A program made the position numbers and the translations under genes. This document shows, in pieces, positions 1 to 10,274 of a stretch of DNA of 64,000 nucleotides. Source of the DNA: Citrobacter sp. Res13-Sevr-PEB04-36 (GTDB lineage: Bacteria; Pseudomonadota; Gammaproteobacteria; Enterobacterales; Enterobacteriaceae). Every line of letters starts with the position of its first letter. Within the stretch, counting starts at the first letter, position 1. Under the pieces are notes generated by a model. It had not been told where the DNA came from. It searched no databases and saw only the letters and a program-made list of their open reading frames with translations. The stretch lies in assembly GCF_015672735.1 (NCBI RefSeq), contig NZ_JADABY010000025.1:1-64000 (forward strand), read 5' to 3'.

Positions 1-26
1 CAAAGTAAAGATAGGGGTAATTATTT

Positions 27-3000
27 ATGGCCTCACAATATGACTTTACTGTCACACTGCACGATCTCGCTTTTATTCTTAAGCAGATCAAAATATCTGA
101 AGCAGCAACGAACGAAGATGGTTCCGTCAATGGCGACCTGCTTCGAGAACTGGTGTCCAGCCCACTATTGCCCTATGGACTACGTACAGTAGATGGTTCA
201 TGGAATAATCTTCTGCCTGGTCAGGAATTATACGGCTCTGCCGATCAGACAATGCCGAGGTTAACGGCTTTAAACTGGCAGGACGCCGATCTGGGTTCCA
301 GCTACTTCCAAATCGGCGGTACGGTTACTGATGCGGACCCCAGAATTATCAGTAACTTGATTTCGGACCAAACAGCCTCTAACCCAGCAGCACAAGAGGT
401 GTTTGACGCATTATCAGGCGTGCCTGGCGGTGGTACCATCACGGGGGAAGGCAATACGTTAACCATCCCTAACCAGTCTCCTGATGTGGGTCTATCCCCT
501 GCTTTCAACGGCTGGATGACTTTCTTTGGTCAGTTTTTTGACCATGGGCTGGATTTGATCCCTAAAGGGGGGAACGGTATTGTCTTTATTCCGTTGCAGC
601 CCGATGACCCTTTATACGTGGAGGGCTCGCAAACTAACTTTATGATCTTAACCCGGGCCACGGTTGATAAAGACCGTGAAACGGTCAACACAACGACGCC
701 TTTCATTGATCAAAACCAAACCTACACCTCGCACCCTTCTCATCAGATTTTCATCCGCGAATATGTATTGATTGATGGAAAACCTGAGCCTACCGGTAAT
801 TTGTTGGGCGGCGCTAACGGTGGTCTGGCGACCTGGGCTGATGTCAAACACCAGGCGGAGACCTTACTCGGTATTACACTCACCGACCAGGATGTCTTTA
901 GTGTTCCACTGCTGGCAACCGACCGTTACGGTAATTTGATTTTAAGTGACAGTGGTAAAGTACAAATTGTGACTAAAGGCGGCCTGGTTGAGGCTAACGG
1001 TGGCGTGTTACCCGAAGATACGTTCCGGACGGGACATGCGTTCCTCGATGATATTGCCCACACGGCTGCGCCAAAAGCGGGCCTGATCGCAGATGATGAT
1101 GATGTCATTGGCGGCGTACAAGCTCCCGGAACGTATGATGATGAGCTGCTCGACCGCCACTTTATCACCGGCGACGGGCGCGGTAATGAAAACATTGGCT
1201 TAACTGCAGTCCATGCTGTGTTCCACAGCGAACATAACCGCCTGGTGGAACAATATAAAACGACCCTGCTGGAAACCGGTGATGTCGGTCTCATTAACCA
1301 GTGGTTGATGCCGAATCACCAGATAACTGAACTGCCAGCAGATACCAGTACCCTGGTCTGGAATGGTGAGTACTTATTCCAGGCGGGACGTTTCTCCACG
1401 GAAATGCAGTACCAACACCTGGTGTTTGAGGAGTTTGCCCGTACTGTACAACCTGCCGTCGACCCGTTTGTCTTCTCTAACACGGCGGATATTAACCCGC
1501 TGATCTTTGCCGAGTTTGCACATGTGGTTTACCGTTTTGGCCACTCGATGCTCACAGAAACCGTGGCGCGTATCGATATCGACAACAAAGACGGCGATCT
1601 CGATTTAATTACTGCGTTCCTCAACCCGGTGGCATTTAATCAAATTAACGGCGTCGGCGTTTCTGATGACGTGGCCATCGGCGCGATTGTTCGCGGTATG
1701 ACGCGCCAGGTCGGCAACGAAATTGATGAGTTTATTACCGATGCCTTGCGTAATAACCTCATTGGGCTGCCGCTGGACTTAGGTGCACTCAATATTGCCC
1801 GCGGTCGTGATACGGCAATGCCAACGCTGAACCAGGCTCGCGAGCAGTTTTTTGAACTCAGCGGTGATTCTCAATTACGCCCGTATACCAGTTGGGCTGA
1901 TTTCACCACCTACCTGAAAAACCCGGCGTCCATTATCAACTTTATGGCCGCCTACGGTCAGCATGAGCTGATCCTTAACGCCACCACCCTCGTCGAAAAA
2001 CGCGCAGCGGTTAACTTCTTGTTGTTTGGCGAGGGCACCACTAAACCACCTGTAGATGCGCTCGATTTCTTTAACAGTACCGGTGCATGGGCTACCAAAG
2101 AAACCGGTCTGAATATGGTCGACTTCTGGATTGGCGGCCTGGCAGAGCGCAAAAACGAATTCGGCGGCATGCTGGGTTCAACCTTCAACTTTGTTTTTGA
2201 AACGCAGATGGAAATGCTGCAGGACGGCGACCGGTTCTACTACCTGAGCCGTGTTCAGGGGCTGAACTTACTCAACGAACTGGAGGCAAACTCGTTCTCC
2301 GCACTGGTGATGCGCAACAGTGACCTTGGCGAAGCGAATTCCTCTCACCTGCCCGCTAACCTGTTCCAGACGCCGGATCATATCTTCGAAGTCAACACCG
2401 CACTGCAAATGGAAAGCGACCCAACCTGGAATAATCCGCTGAAAGACCTGCTGACTCCTTTACTGGTGCGTCGCGCACCGGGGAATGATGTGGATGGTGA
2501 TAGTCATGCCGACGGCGGCTACCTGAAATATATCGGTGACGGGCACGTGGTACTTGGCGGTACTGCCGGAAACGACACGTTAATTGGTGGTAAAGGTATC
2601 GATAGCCTGTGGGGTGACGGTGGTGATGACCGTCTGGACGGGGGCGACGAAGCAGATGTGGTCCACGGCGGTGACGGCAATGACATTATTACCGACACCG
2701 GGACACCGGTTGGCGATGCTGATTTTCTGCACGGCGATGCCGGGCACGATGTCATCTTCTCCGGCAACGGTAACGATCTGGTCTTTGGCGGCAGCGGTAG
2801 CGACTTCGTGGTGGTTGGCGAAGATGCACAGGAGGTCTTCAGCGGGCAGGATAACGACTTTGCACTGGGCGGATCGGGTGCTGATACCCTGATGGGTAAC
2901 GAAGGCGATGACTGGCTGGAAGGCGGCGACGGCTTCGACACGCTCGCCGGTGATAACTCTGAGCTGTTCTTCAACAGTACCATTATTGGCCATGATGTCC

Positions 3001-5354
3001 TGAACGGTCAGGGCAACGATACCGACTATGATGGTGAAGCTGGCGACGACATTATGGTTCAGGGCGCGGGTATTCAACGCAACAATGGCATGGCCGGTTT
3101 CGACTGGGCAATCCATAAAGGTGACCCGAACGGTGCGAACTCCGATCTCGGGATCCCGATTTTCGTTAACCAGCAGGAATTTATTCTGCGTGACCGCTTT
3201 GACCTGGTCGAAGGGCTTTCAGGATGGAAGCACAACGATATCTTAACCGGCACGGAACAGCCCATTGGTACTGCGCCGGTTCAAGGTACCCCGCTCTCCA
3301 ACAACTTGACCCAGGAAGGTGCAGACAGAATTAGCGGCCTGCAAAGTATCCTCGGTGTACAGCGTTCCTCTAACCCAAATGCGGTGTTGCTGAATCCGGA
3401 TGACGGCAGCGACATCATCCTCGGCGGTGGCGGCAGCGACCGTATTATGGGTAAAGCGGGTAACGACATCATTGATGGCGATGCCTGGCTGAACGTGCGG
3501 ATTGCCGTCACCGGCATGGCAGGACTCACCAGTGCAGAAAGCATGGCTGAGCTGAAATCGTACATGCTGGCCGGCACCCTGAAACCGAACCAGCTGTCGA
3601 TCGTGCGTGAGATCTTGCGTGAAGGTAACGGCACCGAAACTGACGTTGCGGTATATCGCGATGTCAGCAGTAACTATGCCTTTACCCGTATGGCGGACGG
3701 TAGCCTTCGGGTCGACCACGCAACGCCTAATGCTGCTCTAAACCTGGATGACGGGACCGACCGCCTGCTGAACATTGAAAAACTGGAGTTTGGCGACGGT
3801 CAACAGCTGTGGGTCACCGCACAAAAAGCGACGGGTAACGTCAACATTAGCAGCGCGACACCTTCGGTCGGTGACTTGCTGCGCGTTAACGTGGCCAACT
3901 TGCTGGATGGTAACGGACTCGCGGCAAACACGGTGATCACCATGACCTGGCAGGCTCTGGTCAACGGACAATGGCGCGATCAGGCAACCGGCGTAGAGTT
4001 CAGAGTACCGGGCTCTATTCAGGGTGCTCCGCTGCGTGTGGTCGCCAGTTTTAACGACCAAATGGGTGATGCGGAAACCTTAGTCTCTGCACAAACTCAG
4101 GCGATCATGCCGCGAAATCAGGCGACCACCGGCGCACCGGTGATCAACGACCTGACGCCGACGGAAAGCCTGACGCTGACCGCAGTGGTCTCCGGCATTG
4201 CCGACGCTGACGGTCTGACTGGCGGCAACTTCAGCTACCAATGGCGAATGAGTTCCCCAACCGGATTCATCAACATTGCGGGTGCCACATCGGCCACCTA
4301 CACCCCAGGCCAGGCGGCCGTAGGACGGACGTTGCAGGTGGTGGTCACAGTCGTTGATGACGAAGGCAACCCCCCTGTTGTTCTGACATCAACCACCACC
4401 CAACCGGTGGGCGATCTGATTGTCGGTAATAACGGAAACAACACCCTGAACGGTACCGCATGGAGTGACATTCTGCGCGGCGAAAACGGCAATGACAATT
4501 TGTTTGGTGGTGCGGGTGATGACCTGCTGGTCGGTGGGGCCGGAAACGACAACTTGTCTGGTGACGCGGGACAAGACACGCTGCAGGGCGATGCCGGAGA
4601 CGACCTCCTCGACGGCGGTTTGGGGGCAGATAGCATGACCGGGGGAACCGGAAATGACACTTACATCGTCAATGACGTTGGTGATGTGGTGATCGAAGGT
4701 CTGAACGGTGGGACGGATGTGGTTCGCACCAACCTCAGCAGCTACGACCTGACCGGCAACGTTGAAGAACTGGTGTTCACCGGCAGCGGCAGCTTTATCG
4801 GTACCGGTAATGGGCTCGCCAACATCATTACCGGTGGTGCGGGCAACGATCAGCTGTTTGGTATGGGAGGCAACGATCAGCTGTTCGGTGGGATCGGGAA
4901 TGACTTCCTGGATGGCGGAGACGGCAATGATAACCTGCAAGGTGGAAACGGCAACGACGTCATGATTGGTGGTGCGGGTGTCGATACTCTCACCGGCGGT
5001 AACGGTAACGATATCCTCAATGGTCAGGAAGGCAATGACAATCTGGATGGCGGTACCGGGAATGACATCTTCGCCTTTGCTGCCAGCTTTGGGCGAGACC
5101 GCATCACCGGTTTCGATAGTAACCCCAATGGTGGTCAGGACTATCTTGACCTGGTTCAGTTGGGCATTAACGCAGGCAATTTTGCCAGCAGCGTGTCCAT
5201 CACCGGCAACAACGGCAATACCGTCGTTACCATCGGTACTGACAACATTACATTGGTTGGCGTCAATTCGAACACCGTCACTATTGGTGATTTCTATCTG
5301 GAAATGCCGAACACCCTTGCCAGTAACAACGGCAACGGTTCATTGATCGTATAA
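27..5354 (+). CDS. Giant RTX heme peroxidase, type I secretion substrate
   Basis: The 1775-residue product joins an animal-type heme peroxidase domain (about residues 150-780) to calcium-binding RTX repeats. Visible peroxidase residues are the distal His173 in GQFFDHG, the catalytic Arg385 and heme-linking Glu388 in GDGRGNEN, and the proximal His506 in YRFGHS; LNIARGRD is also conserved. Nonapeptide GGxGxDxL repeats fill about residues 845-975, 1462-1560 and 1593-1690, with Ig-like segments between (about 1260-1460). There is no N-terminal signal peptide, as expected for export through a C-terminal signal by the ABC system that follows 10 bp downstream. Homologues in pseudomonads are called peroxidase or, loosely, calcium-binding bacteriocin. 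An in-frame TAA at 18-20 fixes the start at 27. Peroxidase activity is inferred from residues; the physiological target is unknown. Confidence 0.88.
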   Translation: MASQYDFTVTLHDLAFILKQIKISEAATNEDGSVNGDLLRELVSSPLLPYGLRTVDGSWNNLLPGQELYGSADQTMPRLTALNWQDADLGSSYFQIGGTVTDADPRIISNLISDQTASNPAAQEVFDALSGVPGGGTITGEGNTLTIPNQSPDVGLSPAFNGWMTFFGQFFDHGLDLIPKGGNGIVFIPLQPDDPLYVEGSQTNFMILTRATVDKDRETVNTTTPFIDQNQTYTSHPSHQIFIREYVLIDGKPEPTGNLLGGANGGLATWADVKHQAETLLGITLTDQDVFSVPLLATDRYGNLILSDSGKVQIVTKGGLVEANGGVLPEDTFRTGHAFLDDIAHTAAPKAGLIADDDDVIGGVQAPGTYDDELLDRHFITGDGRGNENIGLTAVHAVFHSEHNRLVEQYKTTLLETGDVGLINQWLMPNHQITELPADTSTLVWNGEYLFQAGRFSTEMQYQHLVFEEFARTVQPAVDPFVFSNTADINPLIFAEFAHVVYRFGHSMLTETVARIDIDNKDGDLDLITAFLNPVAFNQINGVGVSDDVAIGAIVRGMTRQVGNEIDEFITDALRNNLIGLPLDLGALNIARGRDTAMPTLNQAREQFFELSGDSQLRPYTSWADFTTYLKNPASIINFMAAYGQHELILNATTLVEKRAAVNFLLFGEGTTKPPVDALDFFNSTGAWATKETGLNMVDFWIGGLAERKNEFGGMLGSTFNFVFETQMEMLQDGDRFYYLSRVQGLNLLNELEANSFSALVMRNSDLGEANSSHLPANLFQTPDHIFEVNTALQMESDPTWNNPLKDLLTPLLVRRAPGNDVDGDSHADGGYLKYIGDGHVVLGGTAGNDTLIGGKGIDSLWGDGGDDRLDGGDEADVVHGGDGNDIITDTGTPVGDADFLHGDAGHDVIFSGNGNDLVFGGSGSDFVVVGEDAQEVFSGQDNDFALGGSGADTLMGNEGDDWLEGGDGFDTLAGDNSELFFNSTIIGHDVLNGQGNDTDYDGEAGDDIMVQGAGIQRNNGMAGFDWAIHKGDPNGANSDLGIPIFVNQQEFILRDRFDLVEGLSGWKHNDILTGTEQPIGTAPVQGTPLSNNLTQEGADRISGLQSILGVQRSSNPNAVLLNPDDGSDIILGGGGSDRIMGKAGNDIIDGDAWLNVRIAVTGMAGLTSAESMAELKSYMLAGTLKPNQLSIVREILREGNGTETDVAVYRDVSSNYAFTRMADGSLRVDHATPNAALNLDDGTDRLLNIEKLEFGDGQQLWVTAQKATGNVNISSATPSVGDLLRVNVANLLDGNGLAANTVITMTWQALVNGQWRDQATGVEFRVPGSIQGAPLRVVASFNDQMGDAETLVSAQTQAIMPRNQATTGAPVINDLTPTESLTLTAVVSGIADADGLTGGNFSYQWRMSSPTGFINIAGATSATYTPGQAAVGRTLQVVVTVVDDEGNPPVVLTSTTTQPVGDLIVGNNGNNTLNGTAWSDILRGENGNDNLFGGAGDDLLVGGAGNDNLSGDAGQDTLQGDAGDDLLDGGLGADSMTGGTGNDTYIVNDVGDVVIEGLNGGTDVVRTNLSSYDLTGNVEELVFTGSGSFIGTGNGLANIITGGAGNDQLFGMGGNDQLFGGIGNDFLDGGDGNDNLQGGNGNDVMIGGAGVDTLTGGNGNDILNGQEGNDNLDGGTGNDIFAFAASFGRDRITGFDSNPNGGQDYLDLVQLGINAGNFASSVSITGNNGNTVVTIGTDNITLVGVNSNTVTIGDFYLEMPNTLASNNGNGSLIV

Positions 5355-5364
5355 GGAGAAGACT

Positions 5365-7104
5365 ATGTCGCGCCAGCATACGCCAACAGAACTGAATGAT
5401 GCATTAAAAGGAACGAAACCTACTTTTCTTATCCTGTTATTTTTTAGTTGTGTGATTAATATGCTTATGCTGGCGCCGGCAATTTATATGCTACAGGTTT
5501 ATGACCGCGTTCTGGTAAGTAAAAACACCACCACGCTGTTAATGTTAACCTTACTCATTGTCGGCTTATATATTGTAATTGCCATGATTGAATCGGCCCG
5601 TGCTAAGGTCATGGTTCGTCTGGGGAATCGGCTGGATGTAAAGTTAAGCCAGCTGATTTTTAACTCGGCGTTTAAAAGAAAGATTGCCACCGGTGATAAC
5701 AACCCCGCGCAGTCAATAGCAGAACTTGACCAGGTTCGTCAGTTTCTTTCTGGCAATAGCCTGTTTGCCCTGCTGGATATTCCGTGGACGCCCATTTATT
5801 TATTCATCGCGTTTCTTGTCCACCCTTTATTGGGATATCTCTCCCTCGGTGGGATATCCATACTGTTTATTCTCACCATAGTGTCTGAATTATCGACGAA
5901 GCGACCTATTCAACAGGCCCATGCATTGACCATCAACAATGCCACCAAACTCAATAAGCAGTTGCAAAACTCCGATGCCATTGAAGCGATGGGGATGCTC
6001 TCTACCCTCAAGTCCAACTGGCAGACCCAGCATGACAAGGTGCTGGTATTACAAACGCAGATCGCCGACAAAACGGCAGGATTAAGCAGCCTGAGCCGCT
6101 TCGTGCGAGTGTTATTGCAATCCATCGCGCTGGGCGCGGGTGCCTTACTGGTAATCGGCGGGCAAATTACCCCCGGCCTGATGATTGCCGCCTCGATTAT
6201 TCTGGGGCGCGTACTGAACCCGGTTGAACAAGTGATCGGCAGTTGGAAGCAGTTTGTACAATTTCGCAGCGCGTGGCACCAGTTATCAAACCTGCTGAAG
6301 GAGTACCCGGCACCGAAAGATGTCCTGCCCCTGCCGAAACCCAAAGGAAATATCAGCGTCGAAGCCGTCTTCGCGGCGGCACCCGGCCAGCATACTCCGC
6401 TGTTACGCAATATTTCATTTCAGCTCGAGCAAGGCGAAGTGCTGGGGATTATCGGCCCATCAGCCTCAGGCAAAACATCGCTGGCTAAAGTGCTGGTCGG
6501 TGTGTGGAAACCGTTATCAGGAAAAGTCAGATTAGACGGCGCGGATATCTGTCAATGGGATAAAGAACTGCTCGGCCCGTCCATCGGCTACCTTCCGCAG
6601 GATGTCGAACTGTTTGACGGCACAATCGCGCAAAATATCGCCCGTTTCACAAAAAATGACAGTGAACTTATCGTGGCAGCCGCGCTGCTGGCGGGTGTTC
6701 ACGAGATGATCCTGCGCCTGCCACAAGGGTACGACACGCTACTGGGTTCTGGCGGACATCAGCTATCCGGTGGTCAGCGTCAGCGTATTGGACTGGCGCG
6801 CGCCGTGTATAACAACCCTGCATTTCTGGTTCTTGATGAACCGAATGCTAACCTGGATGATGCCGGTGAATTTGCCCTCATCAAGGCCATTAATACGCTC
6901 AGGACCCAAGGGCAAACCACCGTTATCATATCCCACCGACCCACACTGCTTGGTGTGGTGAATAAGGTATTACTGCTCAATGAGGGAGCTATCCAGGAGT
7001 TTGGTACCCGCGACCAGGTATTTACCACGTTACGCCAGGCCAACGTATTGAAACCGGTGGCGACAGCGTCTTCATCCAACAATGAACAAAAACGCGAGGC
7101 ATGA
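5365..7104 (+). CDS. Type I secretion ABC permease/ATPase (PrtD family)
   Basis: This is the 579-residue inner-membrane ABC exporter of a type I secretion system. The N-terminal half (to about residue 300) is hydrophobic with the usual membrane helices and no C39 peptidase domain, which fits a PrtD/HlyB-like exporter of RTX proteins. The nucleotide-binding domain shows Walker A GPSASGKTS (about 364), signature LSGGQRQR (about 467) and Walker B FLVLDEPNANLD (about 490). It starts 10 bp after the RTX peroxidase gene behind AAGGAG and its stop overlaps the adaptor gene by 4 bp (ATGA), so the three genes form one operon. The peroxidase is its likely substrate by proximity. Confidence 0.93.
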   Translation: MSRQHTPTELNDALKGTKPTFLILLFFSCVINMLMLAPAIYMLQVYDRVLVSKNTTTLLMLTLLIVGLYIVIAMIESARAKVMVRLGNRLDVKLSQLIFNSAFKRKIATGDNNPAQSIAELDQVRQFLSGNSLFALLDIPWTPIYLFIAFLVHPLLGYLSLGGISILFILTIVSELSTKRPIQQAHALTINNATKLNKQLQNSDAIEAMGMLSTLKSNWQTQHDKVLVLQTQIADKTAGLSSLSRFVRVLLQSIALGAGALLVIGGQITPGLMIAASIILGRVLNPVEQVIGSWKQFVQFRSAWHQLSNLLKEYPAPKDVLPLPKPKGNISVEAVFAAAPGQHTPLLRNISFQLEQGEVLGIIGPSASGKTSLAKVLVGVWKPLSGKVRLDGADICQWDKELLGPSIGYLPQDVELFDGTIAQNIARFTKNDSELIVAAALLAGVHEMILRLPQGYDTLLGSGGHQLSGGQRQRIGLARAVYNNPAFLVLDEPNANLDDAGEFALIKAINTLRTQGQTTVIISHRPTLLGVVNKVLLLNEGAIQEFGTRDQVFTTLRQANVLKPVATASSSNNEQKREA

Positions 7105-8441
7105 AGATGAAAAAGAACACCAAAGGTTCCGGAAATCCGGGCTCTGCAGATGTGGATACCAACATATGGGCCCCTATTATCCGGGGAGTCATCGTCATCG
7201 TACTCGGCGTCGGCGGCTTTCTGCTCTGGGCGGTGCAAGCACCGTTGGATGCCGGGGTCGTCGCGGATGGCACGGTAACCGTGTCAAGCAACCGGAAAAC
7301 AATTCAACATCTGAGCGGAGGGCGCGTAACGGATATTTTTATTAAAGAAGGTGACCAGGTCAAAAAAAATCAGGTCCTCGTCCGTCTGGATAAAATGCAG
7401 CTCGATATGCGTTTCAGTGCCTTAAACGCACAGTACATTTCAGCAAAAAGTATTGAAGACCGGCTGATGGCAGAGCGAGACGGCCTGGAGGAGATTGCCT
7501 TCAATAGCGCGCTCACTCAGCAGTTTTCCGGGAATAAACGTCTGACAGAGGTCAGAAATTTGCAGGCCAAACTCTTTGATACCCGGCGTAAAACGATTCA
7601 GGATGAATTGTCGATGATTCAGGAAACGCTTGATGGACTGATCGGCCAAACAGAAAATCTCAACAAAATAAAAGGCTATCGCGATCATCAGTTCACGCTG
7701 ATTAACCGCGAGCTCGGCGCAATTCGTGCTCTGAGTGAAAAAAACTACTATCCGAAAGCACAATTACTGGTGCTTGAACGTGAGGCCGCTGAAATCTCCA
7801 GCAGTGTGTCAGAAGATATTCTGAACATTGCCAAACTTAAATCTCAGCAAAATGAGTTGAAAATCAAAGCGTACCAGTCGCGCCATCAATATCTGCGCGA
7901 AGTGGAGTCTGAACTGACCGAAAACCAAAAAGAAGTCGCCATGCTGGAAGATGAACTGGTATCTACCCGCCATGAGCTGGACAACACGGAAATTCGCTCC
8001 CCCATTAATGGTGTGGTACTGGACGTTAAGGTCAGTACCGTCGGGGGTGTTATTCAGCCAGGCGAACATTTGATGGATATTGTCGCCGCCGGACAACCGA
8101 TGCAAATCGATGCCAAAATACCAGTGCATGCCATTGATAAACTTGCCCCGGGGTTAACCGTGGACGTCCTGTTCCCGGCCCTTAACCACGCGCTGCTGCC
8201 GTCAGTACCTGCGCATGTATTAACCGTCTCCGCTGACCGGTTAATTGATGAAGCCACTCAGCAGCCGTATTATCTCGCCGAAGTGCAGGTTTCCTCTGAA
8301 GGTGCGCGCTTGCTGGGTGATTACAAGATTAAAGCCGGGATGCCCGCCAGCGTAACGATAAAAACCGGCGAGCGGACATTTTTAAGCTACCTGTTTAAAC
8401 CGTTACTCGCCCGTCTGGAACTGGCGTTTAAAGAGTACTGA
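7101..8441 (+). CDS. Type I secretion membrane-fusion adaptor (HlyD/PrtE family)
   Basis: The 446-residue periplasmic adaptor links the ABC exporter to an outer-membrane channel. It has one N-terminal membrane segment (about residues 28-50), a lipoyl/barrel segment (VTVSSNRKTIQHLSGG onward), a long coiled-coil hairpin rich in Glu, Lys and Gln (about 100-290), and the returning lipoyl half around EIRSPINGVVLDVKV. A second in-frame ATG at 7107 is also possible. No TolC/PrtF-type channel gene follows: the next gene is unrelated, so housekeeping TolC or a channel encoded before this window probably completes the system. Confidence 0.93.
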   Translation: MKMKKNTKGSGNPGSADVDTNIWAPIIRGVIVIVLGVGGFLLWAVQAPLDAGVVADGTVTVSSNRKTIQHLSGGRVTDIFIKEGDQVKKNQVLVRLDKMQLDMRFSALNAQYISAKSIEDRLMAERDGLEEIAFNSALTQQFSGNKRLTEVRNLQAKLFDTRRKTIQDELSMIQETLDGLIGQTENLNKIKGYRDHQFTLINRELGAIRALSEKNYYPKAQLLVLEREAAEISSSVSEDILNIAKLKSQQNELKIKAYQSRHQYLREVESELTENQKEVAMLEDELVSTRHELDNTEIRSPINGVVLDVKVSTVGGVIQPGEHLMDIVAAGQPMQIDAKIPVHAIDKLAPGLTVDVLFPALNHALLPSVPAHVLTVSADRLIDEATQQPYYLAEVQVSSEGARLLGDYKIKAGMPASVTIKTGERTFLSYLFKPLLARLELAFKEY

Positions 8442-8460
8442 TTGCCAATTCATTACCATG

Positions 8461-8502
8461 ACAGGACCCCTGGTGCTCATTCGCGAGCATCAGGCCTGTT
8501 TA
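8461..8502 (+). terminator. Hairpin after the type I secretion operon
   Basis: ACAGG at 8461 pairs with CCTGT near 8495-8499, and TGCTC pairs with GAGCA around an ATTCGC loop, giving an interrupted stem followed by only a short T run. It sits 20 bp after the adaptor stop codon, so it is a plausible but not strong terminator. Confidence 0.5.
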
Positions 8503-8599
8503 TGCCATTGCTGGTCGCCCTGCTTTCTTGTAACCTTCCCCTTCGCAAGCCTACTGCGTGCGTGAATGATTAATTTGGAACCCCTGAACTGGACTTCAT

Positions 8600-8887
8600 A
8601 TGAATGCTCATACTTCTAAAGACCCTTTACACGGCGTAACGCTTGAAATGCAGATCAATGCGTTGGTTGCTCGCTTTGGTTGGGCTGAGCTGAGCCAGCT
8701 CATTAACATCAACTGTTTTAAAAACGATCCCAGCGTTAAGTCCAGTTTAAAATTTCTGCGCCGCACACCCTGGGCGCGTGCCGAAGTTGAAGCGTTGTAT
8801 CTTGATTCCCTGAATGATCCCGCCCCGGAAAATACCGCGTCTCCTGCCTTCGACCCTTGGGCGAATAGTCGTATTAACAAGAAATAA
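8600..8887 (+). CDS. VF530-family (DUF2132) DNA-binding protein
   Basis: The 95-residue protein carries the hallmark of the VF530 family: [20 protein letters not shown] near the N terminus, then [24 protein letters not shown]. Members are small single-domain proteins; the Vibrio fischeri founder was reported to bind double-stranded DNA, and the cellular role is not known. The C-terminal tail from about residue 75 is Pro/Ala-rich and probably disordered. The gene lies 11 bp before digH, which suggests co-transcription. The upstream ribosome site is weak, but the family N terminus supports this start. Confidence 0.8.
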   Translation: MNAHTSKDPLHGVTLEMQINALVARFGWAELSQLININCFKNDPSVKSSLKFLRRTPWARAEVEALYLDSLNDPAPENTASPAFDPWANSRINKK

Positions 8888-8898
8888 GAGCCTTTCAG

Positions 8899-10266
8899 AT
8901 GTCAGCATCCGGTTTTATTTCAGGTCATTATCAGAAAAAACTGGCGAATCTCATCGCCCGTTCTCGCAACATACTGCCAATAACTAACGTGAAATGGTTC
9001 GCCGTGCTTGTCGGCAGTATGCTCTTACTTGGTAGCTGTTCCTCCGAGCCTCCGGTGCCAAAAACCTCGCCGAAGCCGCCGCTGACCAAACCGCAGCGTA
9101 GTCATGAACCTGTGCGCGGTGTCTGGCTGGCAACGGTTTCTCGTCTGGACTGGCCGCCGATCTCCTCCGTTAACGTTAGTTCACCCACTATCCGCATTAG
9201 CCAGCAGAAAAAAGCGCTGACGGATAAGCTGGATAATCTTAAGCGTCTCGGGGTCAACACCGTATTTTTCCAGGTCAAGCCGGACGCCACCGCGCTATGG
9301 CAATCCAAAATTTTGCCGTGGTCAGATACCCTGACGGGCAAAATTGGTGTAGATCCCGGTTACGATCCGCTGCAGTTTATGCTCGATGAAGCCCACAAGC
9401 GTGGGATGAGAGTTCATGCCTGGTTTAATCCGTATCGTGTTTCCGTCAACACCAAACCCGGAACCGTAACGGAATTAAATAATACCCTGTCCCAGCATCC
9501 ATCAAGTGTCTATGTTCTGCATCGGGACTGGATCCGCACGGCGGGTGAACGTTTTGTCCTCGACCCGGGCATTCCCGATGTCAGAGACTGGGTTGCCAGC
9601 ATCGTTGCGGAAGTGGTTGAGAATTATCCCGTCGACGGCGTGCAGTTTGATGACTACTTCTATACCGAGTCACCCGGCTCGACGCTTAACGACAGTGAGA
9701 CCTTCAGAAAGTATGGCCAGGGATTTGCCTCGAAAGCGGACTGGCGACGCAATAACACAGAAAAGCTGATTGCGCAGGTTTCGCAGACCATTAAGAAACT
9801 GAATCCTGAAGTGGAGTTCGGCGTCAGTCCGGCAGGCGTATGGCGTAACCGTTCACACGACCCGGCAGGTTCCGACACGCGTGGTGCAGCGGCATATGAT
9901 GAATCCTATGCTGATACCCGCCGCTGGGTACAACTGGGTCTGCTGGATTACATCGCCCCGCAGCTTTACTGGCCTTTTGCCCGGGATGCCGCGCGTTATG
10001 ATGTGCTGGCGAAATGGTGGGCTAACGTGGTTAAGTCGACCAACACGCGCCTGTATATTGGGGTTGCGTTGTATAAGGTTGGTGAGCCATCAAGAAAAGA
10101 GCCCGACTGGGCGGTTAACGGTGGTGTTCCGGAACTGAAAAAACAGCTCGATATGAACGAGTCTGAACCACACATTAACGGGACGATCCTGTTCAGAGAG
10201 GATTACCTCAATCAACCGCAAACCCAGGATGCAGTAACCTATATCCGCAGTCGTTGGGGGCAGTAA
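8899..10266 (+). CDS. digH: DigH (YddW), divisome-associated glycosyl hydrolase lipoprotein
   Basis: The 455-residue product matches E. coli YddW/DigH, a GHL10-type lipoprotein that hydrolyses denuded peptidoglycan glycans during septation. A lipobox LLLGSC places the acylated Cys at residue 47. The body has the family segments RGVWLATVSRLDWPP, VFFQVKPDATALW, AHKRGMRVHAWFNPYR, VDGVQFDDYFYTESPG (acidic active-site region) and LDYIAPQLYWPF. The N-terminal region before the hydrophobic core is longer than usual and no strong ribosome site precedes the ATG, so the start could lie further in, for example the GTG at residue 31. In E. coli it neighbours dosCP, which are missing here. Confidence 0.93.
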   Translation: MSASGFISGHYQKKLANLIARSRNILPITNVKWFAVLVGSMLLLGSCSSEPPVPKTSPKPPLTKPQRSHEPVRGVWLATVSRLDWPPISSVNVSSPTIRISQQKKALTDKLDNLKRLGVNTVFFQVKPDATALWQSKILPWSDTLTGKIGVDPGYDPLQFMLDEAHKRGMRVHAWFNPYRVSVNTKPGTVTELNNTLSQHPSSVYVLHRDWIRTAGERFVLDPGIPDVRDWVASIVAEVVENYPVDGVQFDDYFYTESPGSTLNDSETFRKYGQGFASKADWRRNNTEKLIAQVSQTIKKLNPEVEFGVSPAGVWRNRSHDPAGSDTRGAAAYDESYADTRRWVQLGLLDYIAPQLYWPFARDAARYDVLAKWWANVVKSTNTRLYIGVALYKVGEPSRKEPDWAVNGGVPELKKQLDMNESEPHINGTILFREDYLNQPQTQDAVTYIRSRWGQ

Positions 10267-10274
10267 TATTGCCA

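Noticed and set aside
2519-3116. Long minus-strand frames opposite the RTX peroxidase gene
   Set aside because: They arise from the GC-rich repeated Gly/Asp codons of the RTX region, are low-complexity (Ser/Pro runs) and have no ribosome sites.
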